A stretch of DNA of 64,000 nt from Mesostigma viride (lineage: Eukaryota > Streptophyta > Mesostigmatophyceae > Mesostigmatales > Mesostigmataceae), in contig RPFO01002248.1 of the NCBI GenBank assembly GCA_009746045.1, forward strand, positions 1 through 64,000, read 5' to 3'. A program made the position numbers and the translations under genes. Positions 20,601-30,385 of the stretch are shown here, piece after piece (positions within the stretch are counted from its first letter, which is position 1; every line of letters starts with the position of its first letter). The notes below the pieces were generated by a model. The model saw only the letters and a list, made by a program, of their open reading frames with translations, ran no database searches and was not told the origin of the DNA.

Positions 20601-22445
20601 CCCGTCTACGTACATGAATGGCAAGTATGTAATTAATGATGAGGATTCAGGCTCCCATGGTGTCATCATGGCCCGTCTACGTACATGGATGTCATTTATG
20701 TAATTAATGATGAGGATTCAGGCTCCCATGGTGTCATCATGGCCCGTCTACGTACATGGATGTCAAAGAAAAAAAAAATGATGAGGATTCAGGCTCCCAT
20801 GGGGTCATCATGGCTTGTCTACGTACATGGATGGCATGTATGTAATTAATGATTAGGATTCAGGCTCCCATGGTGTCATCATGGCTTGTCTACGTACATG
20901 GTTGGCATTTATGTAATTAATGAAGAGGATTCAGGCTCCCATGGTGTCTCCATGGCTGGCCTACGTACATGGATGTCAAGGAATAGTAAATGATGAGGAT
21001 TCAGGCTCCCATGGGGTCATCATGGCTTGTCTACGTACATGGATGGCATGTATGTAATTAATGAGGAGGATTCAGGCTCCCATGGTGTCTCCATGGCTGG
21101 CCTACGTATGTACATGGATGTCAAGGAAAACAAAATGATGAGGATTCAGGCTCCCATGGTGTCATCATGGCCCGTCTACGTACATGGTTGGCATTTATGT
21201 AATTAATGAGGAGGATTCAGGCTCCCATGGTGTCTCCATGGCTGGCCTACGTACATGGATGGCATTTATGTATTTAATGATGAGGATTCAGGCTCCCATG
21301 GTGTCATCATGGCTTGTCTACCTACATGGTTGGCATTTATGTAACCTGAATCCTCTCATAAAAAAAATGAAGAGGATTCAGGCTCCATTGGTGTCATCAT
21401 GGCTGGCCTACGTACATGGATGTCAAGGAATAGTAAATGATGAGGATTCAGGCTCCCATGGTGTCATCATGGCTTGTCTACGTACATGGTTGGCATTTAT
21501 GTAATGAATGTGGAGGATTCAGGCTCCCATGGTGTCTCCATGGCTGGCCTACGTACATGGATGGCATTTATGTAATTAATGAGGAGGATTTAGGCTCCCA
21601 TGGTGTCATCATCGCCCGTCTACGTACATGGATGGCATTTATGTAATTAATGATGAGGATTCAGGCTCCCATGGTGTCATCATGGCCCGTCTACGTACAT
21701 GGATGTCATTTATGTAATTAATGATGAGGATTCAGGCTCCCATGGTGTCGTCATGGCCCGTCTACGTACATGGATGTCAAAGAAAAAAAAAATGATGAGG
21801 ATTCAGGCTCCCATGGGGTCATCATGGCCCGTCTACGTACATGGATGTCAAGGAATAGTAAATGATGAGGATTCAGGCTCCCATGGTGTCTCCATGGCTG
21901 GCCTACGTATGTACATGGATGTCAAAGAAAACAAAATGATGAGGATTCAGGCTCCCATGGTGTCATCATGGCCCGTCTACGTACATGGATGTCAAGGAAT
22001 AGTAAATGATGAGGATTCAGGCTCCCATGGTGTCATCATGGCCTGTCTACGTACATGGATGGCATGTATGTAATTAATGATGAGGATTCAGGCTCCATTG
22101 GTGTCATCATGGCTTGTCTACGTATGTACATGGATGTCAAAGAAAAAAAAATGATGAGGATTCAGGCTCCCATGGTGTCATCATGGCTTGTCTACGTACA
22201 TGGTTGGCATTTATGTAATTAATGAGGAGGATTCAGGCTCCCATGGTGTCTCCATGGCTGGCCTACGTACATGGATGGCATTTATGTATTTAATGATGAG
22301 GATTCAGGCTCCCATGGTGTCATCATGGCTTGTCTACCTACATGGTTGGCATTTATGTAACCTGAATCCTCTCATAAAAAAAATGAAGAGGATTCAGGCT
22401 CCATTGGTGTCATCATGGCTGGCCTACGTACATGGATGTCAAGGA
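14609..22445 (-). repeat. 70-71-nt minisatellite, inverted block with higher-order repeats
   Basis: About 112 units are the reverse complement of the preceding block (ATGCTCCCATGGTGTCATCA onward). Multi-unit blocks recur. The run around 15341-15620 is repeated exactly 1205 nt later (16546-16825) and again near 18033-18312, where identical 62-codon frames arise at 15431, 16636 and 18124. The right edge passes into the module tail at 22446. All frames here are repeat artefacts. Confidence 0.95.
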
Positions 22446-23851
22446 ATCGGGGTTCTTTGAACGGAGTTTCTTCTATACGTGAATGCGGGAACAAGAGGCC
22501 GCTGGATGAGCGGCTTATAGGTCGCAGTGTTTATTCGTAGCTGTTTGGCTAGAGCTTTTGTGATTAGTAGATGCAATATAGTGCATGGTTGAAAAATGAA
22601 TTAAATAAAATGTGCGTTCCGCGCTTGGGTTGATTATACCCGGGCGGAACGGGGCGTGAGGTGCAGTGCCCCTGAAAAGAACAACCTACGCATTATTTAA
22701 TACTAGCCGTGCAGATTCGGGATATTCTACCCCGGTCTGTACGGTTAGCGTCTTACTAGCATCCACTAAACATAAGGGTTTAATGACGTCAGTTAGCTAG
22801 GGATAAGGGAGGTTTTGCGACTAAAAGCCGCTCTGGCTGGTTTTGTCGGCCTCTTTCTTTGCTCGTTGTCGTTGCGGCGGCAGCCGCAGCTATGGGTGCT
22901 GCGGAGCAAAATCCCAAAAGCACTGGTTGCACTGACCACTTGGCCAGTGGTGAGACTTCCAGTTGTTAACCGGCCAGGCGTAGTTCCTCGCCCGGTTAAC
23001 TAAAAGAAAAGAAAAAGATTACCTCCGGTCCGCACCTTTTCCCCAGCTTGGGGTCTTTGGTGGGCCGGATGCCGTGACAGGTGCTCAACTGTCGCTTGGT
23101 CGGCCCAGTGCGCGAGCTGGTGCTCCGTACCTGGGGATGCTTGCACCCCGGGTTGGAGCCGGATGGCTGGCACTGGCGACCCGTGTCTCGGTTCGCGGCC
23201 TGCGGCTTTTTCTTCGGAAATTGCTGCTGGCCAGCAAACTTTGCAATTGCCTTCCGCCGAGGGGGGGTGGTTGGGGCTGGGGACGGCGATGGGAAAAGCG
23301 TCTAAGCTAGAAATTTTTTCCCCACGCATAGAAACCTCGGGGGGAATGCGGTCTTGGCTGAACGGACTCTCGTTCAGCCAGGTGCCTGGGGCTGTGGCCT
23401 CGGGCATCCGGGCTGGCGGGGCCTGGGCTAGGTCCACGTTTTTTCTCGAAGCACCCCGGGTCTATGGGGAGACGGCCATAGCGGTACCGACTCGGGGCCC
23501 CGAGAGGGGTCATGATAGGCTGGCCGTGCGCAATCGCAGTGCAAATGCGCTGGGCCTTTTTGGGCCTGGCCATGCATCCACAGCCGCCGGGCACACGCCT
23601 CCCGATGTGGGGGGGCTCCCGTTTTGCGGCAGGGCGGTCACTTGTGACAACGAGCAAGGTGGAGTGCGGCTTCAAGGGAAAGCCAGGGCGGGGGTGATTG
23701 GGCAACGTACTTCATGAAGGGCCTTGAACGGCGTGCCTCCGGGCATGTCAATTAGTGTCACATGTATGCTTCCACTTATTGTTTTAATGAAGATGCTGGT
23801 TTTTGTGGGAGCTACGTGGGACATGAATCGGGGTTCTTTGAACGGAGTTTC
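22446..23851 (+). repeat. Module tail plus 1.38-kb module copy 3
   Basis: The 25-nt tail (22446-22470) closes the module interrupted by the array. A full module (22471-23851, 1381 nt) follows, differing from copy 1 by a handful of substitutions (for example CGTAGTGTTTACTCG versus CGCAGTGTTTATTCG). It keeps the 835-nt segment missing from copy 2. Confidence 0.88.
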
Positions 23852-23904
23852 TTCTATACGTGAATGCGGGAACAAGAGGCCGCTGGATGAGCGGCTTATA
23901 GGTC
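23852..23904 (+). repeat. Module copy 4, truncated by LTR element
   Basis: The first 53 nt of a further module copy (TTCTATACG..TTATAGGTC) end exactly at the TGTCAG of the LTR element. The continuation expected from the other copies (GTAGTGTTTACTCG) is not found after the element's 3' end. Confidence 0.8.
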
Positions 23905-24546
23905 TGTCAGGCGGTGAAGTTCACCCTGTGTGCCCAACTGCCTGCCGTTAATATATTTCATATAGGCCATCCATTGTAAACGGAGGTATTAGGGTTGCGT
24001 CCCTAATAATCGCACCCGCCTGCCGTATTTGTGGCCATAATTAATATCGGCAAAGTATTATGCAGTGTTGGACAGTGAGCACGTGTCATGTTACGGCTCA
24101 TGATTTGGTCACGGAGTGACTAAGATATTAGTGCCGAAGCTACGAGAACCGGCACATTATATCAAGACTTGTACGTTCAGGGTCCTACGACCTATAGCTA
24201 GCGTACTATTCAGTCGTACTACTCGACTAGAGAGTGTTAACGGAATCTGGCTTGCGTAACGCATTCTCAGCACATTTCAGATAAGCTACGCAATCTTTGT
24301 GCCAGCCTGTCGAGCACTCACACTTTGTGCACCTTTGTGCATAAGAGGAAGACGCAACCTACGTTGCACTTACCTAAGGTCTGAGCCATGAGGTATGGCT
24401 GACGCTTATGGTCCCCACCCGGGAGCCACATCATGGTTTTGGTGGACAAACGGTGGTAGTCCGGGATTTAATAATGCAATGAATAATAAAGCGTAATCTT
24501 TAATTGTCACTATCGTTTTCGACCTACAAGTCTCAATATTCTGACA
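23905..24546 (+). repeat. 5' LTR of compact LTR retrotransposon
   Basis: This is a 642-nt direct repeat of 25413-26053. It begins TGTCAG and ends CTGACA, the TG..CA convention with a 6-bp inverted end. The two LTRs differ by only a few single-base indels and substitutions, which suggests recent insertion. Confidence 0.88.
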
Positions 24547-25412
24547 CAAAACCATTACAGAAAAACCTTAGGGTTAAGATGAGAACGTGACATGCTACGA
24601 ATTAGCGAGATACGCAAGTAACGTCATGGAATATTACCCGGAAGTTCGCGGCATTGTTGTTGGCAAAGCCGCACACTCGGCCTGGAAGAGGCCAGTCGGC
24701 CGCGGCCTACAGAGCCGCTGGGCCATATATTTCCTGATTCCAGCAAAAGCACCAGATTTCGTGAGTGCAGCTGCGGCAGACATGCCGATTGAAGGCTGGC
24801 GCTACAGAAGATCCAAGTTCAATCCATGCCAGGAGCGAACGTGAGCCGAAAACGAGCTTTTGTGGTTATCTATTTTTGGGTGCGGTTGGAAGGCGCTGTT
24901 TCGCTCGAGTTTTAAGTGCTCGATCTTTATGCGAATTGAGCCGGCGGCATCGGGGATCCCGGAGCCGAGAAGCCAGCGCTGTCTATGGAAATGAAGAGGT
25001 CGGAATTTTTTGATTCCGATGCCCTTTTTGGTTATTGCTTATCCTTTTGAAAGCATGGGGGGGGGGCGCATTGTGCCCCGCGTTGGCATGCTTGTGCATG
25101 TCTTAATTCTCCTTTATGTTCATGCCCAATGGGTACATTGGTTCATCGTGATCAAGCTTCCTGGGTAAGGGGAATGTGCTGGTTATTATACCTAGAAAGT
25201 CCTACCAACTACCCAACAAGGGGGGCATTTTGATACCATTGGATTTACCAGAGCGTGTACCGGCTTAAGTTGAACAAGGGGTGTGTGAGAGCCAGTTTAT
25301 ACCTGGCTGCCCCACCCAGCTTTTTAGGCTCTTGCCTGAATTGAGCGGGGAGAAACTGTTGGCCCTATTGTACCTGCATAGTGTCTTCACTTTAGGCATT
25401 GTGCAAGGGGGG

Positions 25413-26053
25413 TGTCAGGGGTGAAGTTCACCCTGTGTGCCCAACTGCCTGCCGTTAATATATTTCATATAGGCCATCCATTGTAAACGGAGGTATTAGG
25501 GTTGCGTCCCTAATAATCGCACCCGCCTGCCGTATTTGTGGCCATAATTAATATCGGCAAAGTATTATGCAGTGTTGGGACAGTGAGCACGTGTCATGTT
25601 ACGGCTCATGATTTGGTCACGGAGTGACTAAGATATTAGTGCCGAAGCTACGAGAACCGGCACATTATATCAAGACTTGTACGTTCAGGGTCCTACGACC
25701 TATAGCTAGCGTACTATTCAGTCGTACTACTCGACTAGAGAGTGTTAACGGAATCTGGCTTGCGTAACGCATTCTCAGCACATTTCAGATAAGCTACGCA
25801 ATCTTTGTGCCAGCCTGTCGAGCACTCACACTTTGTGCACCTTTGTGCATAAGAGGAAGACGCAACCTACGTTGCACTTACCTAAGGTCTGAGCCATGAG
25901 GTATGGCTGACGCTTATGGTCCCCACCCGGGAGCCACATCATGGTTTTGGTGGACAAACGGTGGTAGTCCGGGATTTAATATGCAATGATAATAAAGCGT
26001 AATCTTTAATTGTCACTATCGTTTTCGACCTACAAGTCTCAATATTTCTGACA
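25413..26053 (+). repeat. 3' LTR of compact LTR retrotransposon
   Basis: This is the second LTR copy, TGTCAGGGGTG to TTTCTGACA. It is preceded by the purine tract ending at 25412. Confidence 0.88.
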
Positions 26054-26524
26054 GTCTCGACCCAGTTTCGGTCAGCCAACCTACGACGATTGTCGTAGGT
26101 TGGTACATGGCTAGCGGCCACGTTCTGGTCTGAGCACGGTTGCGAAATCCTAAACCGCGACTTTCGACGACTTAGAAAGGTTGGTCAGTTTCAAACCGAA
26201 TGTCTATTGGTGCCTCTACTAGGTAGAGTGACGGTCAGCTTAACGGCCTTCGCCTTTTCGCCGTTGCTCTCGCCGTGCTCGACTTATTAGTAGTGGTCTC
26301 GACATCAGCGCATGATCGATGAATATCGATGCAATGATGTGAATAATCTGATGCTTTGCTTGACGAAATGGCCGATATGGACGAACTGGATTACTGAGAT
26401 GAAGCTGCGTGTAACGGATGAGGCTAGAGAAAATCGTTACGTATGAATTAAGTATGAATTACTGGGTTTACCAGGTATCAACGAACTGAATTACTAGGAT
26501 GAAGTACTCTTAGTTCCATAATGC
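26054..26524. other. Non-coding flank with internal duplication
   Basis: No gene is seen. A stretch containing ACGAACTGGATTACTGAGAT and GATGAGGCTAGAGAAAA (about 26379-26436) is repeated, diverged, at about 26480-26567. The second copy runs into the start of the following gene. Confidence 0.45.
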
Positions 26525-27585
26525 GTGAAAACGTATGGGTACGCAATGGATGAGGCTAGAGAAAACCGGAGATTCCGCCTGCAAGAAAGGAGGAATTCGA
26601 GACAACGGATCCAAACGGAATTGCTAGCAAGAGTAAGACGGAGACAGAGACAAAGCCGGGCAGAACAGCTTCGACAGCATCGTCACACTGCGATTGAACG
26701 TGCAAGCAGGTGAGAATCTTTTGAATAATCTTCTTTCCTCTACGTATACGTCCTCGATATTGCTTTCAACGATCAGTCAGCCGGGTGGTCGTCGACCTTC
26801 GGAGACGGCTGTTTGACCACGGGCAACTCGGCGTAGCCATCAGCCGAGTCCTGGGCAGTCGTGACGGCCTCCTGCTACTCGTGGACCCGTCTCAGATCGA
26901 GCCCGACGGCCGCGTGCGCACGCAGATATCGTGTTCCAGGAGCTTCTACTCCCACGCGCGACGGACAGCCACCCACGATCGCCACAGCCGACGAGACTGT
27001 ACCGCCGGCGCGACGTCAACCGACGCGACGGCACCCAACCATGACACGACGCGCCCCGACGAAGAAACGCACTGCGTCATCTGTCTCACCCCCGTCGACG
27101 ACGATGACGGCAGGGAGGTACTGGCGTGTGGCAGCTTTATGTGGCGGGATTGCGATCACTGGAAGAACGTCCACCTCGCGTGCCTGCGCCGATGGGCCAC
27201 GACATGCAGAATAGACGACGTGCATTGCATGCTCTGCCGGCGCCACATTGGCGTCGGCCGTCGACCCATGCAAGATCACGAGCGTAATCGCGTCGTACCT
27301 CCACCAGCACAAACGCATTCAGAAGTGTTCGTGGCGATGTTGCAGCACGTCGCGAACGCCGCGCACGTGCCCACGTTCCATACGCCACACAATTGGGACC
27401 GAATCGTCACACGATATCGCAACACATTCGAACAGGCGGGCATCGACGTCGCCGACATCCTAAGACGCCAACAACAGCCGGCGACTCGCGCATTACGTGG
27501 ACGCAGGGGTGCAGGAAGTCCTGTTAGAACAGCTGCCCGCGACAGCGAGCCTGCTGCAACAGTGGGACGAGTCGCATCGTCCTAA
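26525..27585 (+). CDS. Helitron-like remnant: Pif1 helicase tail with RING-like domain
   Basis: I propose two exons, 26525-26709 and 26781-27585, around a 71-nt intron (GTGAGA..CAG) that joins in phase. Exon 1 gives an Arg-rich helical N-terminus (RRRQRQSRAEQLRQHR). Exon 2 opens with RRLFDHGQLGVAISRV and DGLLLLV, the C-terminal signature of Pif1-family helicases as found in Helitron Rep/Hel proteins. Near 26922 the frame slips. In the next register the expected helicase ending (DIVFQELLLP) appears. Downstream the annotated frame has a RING-like cysteine/histidine set, in exon-2 numbering from 26785: C97-x2-C100, C123, H125, H130, C133, C148-x2-C151. The bulk of the helicase and the Rep domain are absent, so this looks like a deletion derivative. 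Whether it is expressed is unknown. Confidence 0.55.
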
Positions 27586-28022
27586 CCGCATTGAATTGCG
27601 CGCAGACACAATCGAGCAGGAAAGGCAAGAATTCGCGGTGCGCATACCAGACATCTCACACCTGTGAAAACTGTAACATCTAGCAAAGCCGATCCTGTGG
27701 CTTCTGCATGCTTCTGTTCAGCTACTGCATCTATCTTGGAAGTTGCATGACATGCGATGGGACTTGGCAGTGCTGTATGATCAGATGCCCAGTATGTCTC
27801 ACCTGTGAATTAAAGTTGTAATAGATCTATCCTTCTATCGGATGCCCAGTATCAAGGAGACAACCATTACTACTCAGCGTACACTAGAATTAGGATTAGT
27901 ACCATCATTGGACATACATGATTATAGCTTACATGCAAACTAATTAATTGATTGACTAACTAGCTAACTCACCAACTTGGACTACAAATCAACTATGAAC
28001 CGAGACAACTATGCCTGGACGA
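27586..28022. other. No feature seen
   Basis: AT-richer sequence follows the RING-like frame. No coding region, RNA gene or clear terminal structure was identified. A Helitron 3' end (CTRR after a hairpin) was looked for and not convincingly found. Confidence 0.35.
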
Positions 28023-28237
28023 CCTCGCCTCACTGGGGCGTCTCACTGAGGCGGCGAATGGCCTCCGAGTGGGTGGGAACTGGGAAGAGCGGACCGACCG
28101 ACTGCGGTGTTTCAGGCCCACACAGCATGTCGTTATTTGTCCTTTCTTCAGCCCCCTTCATAAGCTTCAGTTGACTCGAATCGAGTTGCCACCTATCGGC
28201 AGACGAATCCAATCTCGACTACTAGAGTTACGGTCGG
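28023..28237 (+). repeat. Direct repeat flanking G-tract region, left copy
   Basis: It shares with 28972-29155 the ordered blocks TCTCACTGAGGCGGC, AATGGCCTCCG, TGTCGTTATTTGTC, AGCCCCCTTCATAAGCTTCA, GAATCGAGTTGCCA and CTCGACTACTAGAGTTACGG, with indels between. It could be terminal repeats of an element or a tandem duplication. Confidence 0.7.
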
Positions 28238-28970
28238 GGGGGGGAGGGGGAGGGGGGGGGGGGGGGGGGGGGGGAGGAACTCTGGGTGGGTGGGGGGGCG
28301 GGGGGGGGGGGGGGGGGAGGGGGAGGGGGGGGGCGGGGGATCCCGCAGACTCTGGCGTCTTGCAGCTGAGGAGGGCGGGGGGCCCTGCGACCTCGCCCGG
28401 CCGGGGCGGACCGTCTTACTGTCCTGGGGGGGGGGAGGCGGGGGAACCTCCGGGTGGCGGGTGGGGGGGCGCGGGGGCCTTGCGACCTCGCCGTCTCACT
28501 CAGGCGGGTAGGCATCCTGTGGCGGATCTTCATACTTTTCCGGTCTTTTTCAGGGGTCCTCGTGGTCAATGCCTGTCCTTCGCGCCACGCCTTTTCGCGG
28601 GTGGGCGGCCGGGGGGCGCATCATGCCGGCTGGCTGAGGGGGAGGGGGGGGGGGGGGGGGGTACCGACCTCCGGGTGGGTGGGTGGGCGGGTGGGCGGGG
28701 GATCCCGCGGACTCTGGCGTCTCGCTGAGGAGGGCGGGGGGCCTTGCGACCTCGCCGTCTCACTCAAGCGGGGAGGCATCCTGTGGCGGATCTTCGTACT
28801 TTTCCTGGGCCGGTCGGCGGGGGGCGTATCATGGCTGAGGGGGAGGGGGGGGGGAACCTCCGGGTGGGTGAGTGGGGGGATCCCGCAGACTCTGGCGTCG
28901 ACTCGCTCAGGAGGGTGGGGGGCCTCATTGCGACCTCAATACATGTAAAGACCATCGGGGGGGGGGGTTG
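28230..28970 (+). repeat. G-tract region with diverged tandem units
   Basis: Runs of up to about 20 G are interleaved with a repeated unit holding GATCCCGCAGACTCTGGCGT, GAGGAGGGCGGGGGGCC, TGCGACCTCGCCGTCTCACT and GGCATCCTGTGGCGGATCTTC (units near 28336, 28500, 28690 and 28877). Frames across it encode only Gly/Pro/Arg low complexity. The unit resembles the start of the flanking direct repeats (CGACCTCGCC..CACTGAGGCGG), so the region probably arose by serial duplication of one flank. Confidence 0.75.
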
Positions 28971-28971
28971 C

Positions 28972-29155
28972 GACCTCGCCTGGGGCGGGGCATCTCACTG
29001 AGGCGGCAAATGGCCTCCGGGTGGCCCACACAGCGTGTCGTTATTTGTCTCCCGACTTTTTCCTTTTTCCAGCCCCCTTCATAAGCTTCAGTTGACTTGA
29101 ATCGAGTTGCCATGTGTCGGCGGACGGATCGAAACTCGACTACTAGAGTTACGGT
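28972..29155 (+). repeat. Direct repeat flanking G-tract region, right copy
   Basis: This is the right-hand partner of 28023-28237. It ends with CTCGACTACTAGAGTTACGG at about 29134-29153. The left copy joins a G run at the same point. Confidence 0.7.
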
Positions 29156-29178
29156 ACGTCGGCTTTGCGCCTTCTTTT

Positions 29179-29287
29179 GGGGGGATGCGAAGCATCCCCC
29201 CCCCTTAAGCTTGTGCATGTAACCTACCCCGACTATTTTCCGGTTTTCGCGAAAATAGCGGGGTAGATTAGTCGGAGTCCGACTAAT
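29179..29287. other. Cluster of three DNA hairpins
   Basis: Hairpin 1 (29179-29201) has a 10-bp stem GGGGGGATGC/GCATCCCCCC closed by GAA, containing the exceptionally stable GCGAAGC mini-hairpin. Hairpin 2 (29224-29266) pairs CTACCCC with GGGGTAG and CTATTTTC with GAAAATAG around a 10-nt loop. Hairpin 3 (29267-29287) pairs ATTAGTCGGA with TCCGACTAAT around a single G. No coding frame crosses them. They could be a transposon terminus, a transcript 3' end or a recombination site. Confidence 0.7.
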
Positions 29288-30385
29288 TTCCCCCAAACGC
29301 GCCGCGCCAGCAATTTAGTCCATGTCGGTGTTCTCCGAAGGGGTCTACTGTACGAATTTCAGGAGGGGTGCCCCACTCAGTGTTGGGCACCCCGGGTCCT
29401 CCGGCACTTCCCGGGGCGGTCGACGACGGGAAAGCATGCAGCGCCAGCCAAATTGCGGAACTCATCCTTCCGCGCCAATTTGGGGGACGACGACTGCAAA
29501 AAAGCTACACCCATTTCACCGGGAAAAAAAAACGGACTGGCCGGATTGGTATGATCCCTGGGTATGATCCAGGATCCTCTCGCGGAGATCATTCTGTCGA
29601 TTGCGCAACTCTACAGTAAGACTTACTGTGTATTCGGACTGATTTTTGAGCCCCGACCTACAGTAGCTAGTTATTACAGTACTGTACTGTAGTTAATCCC
29701 ACGCCGCACATGGGCAGCAGAGCCCCAGCCTACGATCCGAGTACACTCAGTACAGTACTGTACACTGTGCCCATGATTGTGCAGCGTGGGACACAACAAC
29801 AACAACAACAACAGTATGTACACTGTAGTCCGGTCTCTCGCCAAGTGTTTCACTTGGAAACTTGGAAACTGATAACTCACGTTCTCGGTCTGGGGGCTCC
29901 TCGTAAGGCACGAACTCAATGATCACGGTGTGACACGCGTAAGGCTTTCGTGGGTTTTGGGCCTTTTGGCAAGGTTTGTTGTTTTGGCAATGCTGATTGC
30001 TGACTCAGCGAATCGGCCGAATAAAATAATATGGGCGTGCTGGGGCCCCCATTCACCACGAAACATGGCATGTATAATAATTGAATTATTCTAGCCAAAT
30101 GCGCATGTGGACTAGAAAGTGCGCGTTCCAAACCATTTAGCGTAAAATTTGCAATGAAACCAACCAGACTTCGCGCAAAACGATGAACGATTTGTGGTAA
30201 TCGGATGGGCAGCCACCCTCGCAGCTAACAGATTGCGATTGAAAAATGTACGCTTTTTTTATGGCTGTCATGGTAATCCAATGCTCGGTAGCCAAATTGA
30301 AGGGAGCGCCTGAGTGGCACTGCCTAGCTCCCAATCGTGGTTGGTAATCTTCTGCCTCGGCTGGCATTGGCAGATATCAAAAGGT
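29288..30385. other. No gene recognised
   Basis: Mixed intergenic sequence lies upstream of the MYND gene. A TACAGTACTGTA-type palindrome recurs at about 29676 and 29751, and a short CAA run lies at 29794-29811. No supported frame is present. The stretch just before 30386 should hold the promoter of the MYND gene, but no motif is evident. Confidence 0.4.

Larger units (their letters stand above)
23905..26053 (+). mobile_element. Non-autonomous (TRIM/LARD-like) LTR retrotransposon
   Basis: Two 641-642-nt LTRs flank an 866-nt interior (24547-25412). A purine tract CAAGGGGGG directly precedes the 3' LTR and suits a polypurine tract, setting plus orientation. No gag, RT or integrase motif is present. 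The only interior frame is 85 codons (24587-24844, beginning MTCYELARYASN) with no recognised domain. I could not match the bases after the 5' LTR to a known tRNA primer site. The flanks (AGGTC and GTCTC) do not give a clean 5-bp target duplication. It would depend on enzymes of another element. Confidence 0.8.

Noticed and set aside
14868-22073. Many frames encoding MMTPWEPESSS or MVSSWPVYVHG repeats as a repeat protein family
   Set aside because: They appear in several registers on both strands, follow the minisatellite period, and are interrupted at unit variants. They are products of the repeat.
12463-22445. Regularly spaced repeats suggesting a CRISPR array
   Set aside because: The whole 70-71-nt unit is repetitive with no unique spacers, the unit is far longer than CRISPR repeats, and the genome is eukaryotic.
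28069-28948. Gly-rich proteins on the plus strand and Pro-rich on the minus strand
   Set aside because: They arise from G tracts in a tandemly duplicated non-coding region. All three registers stay open for compositional reasons.
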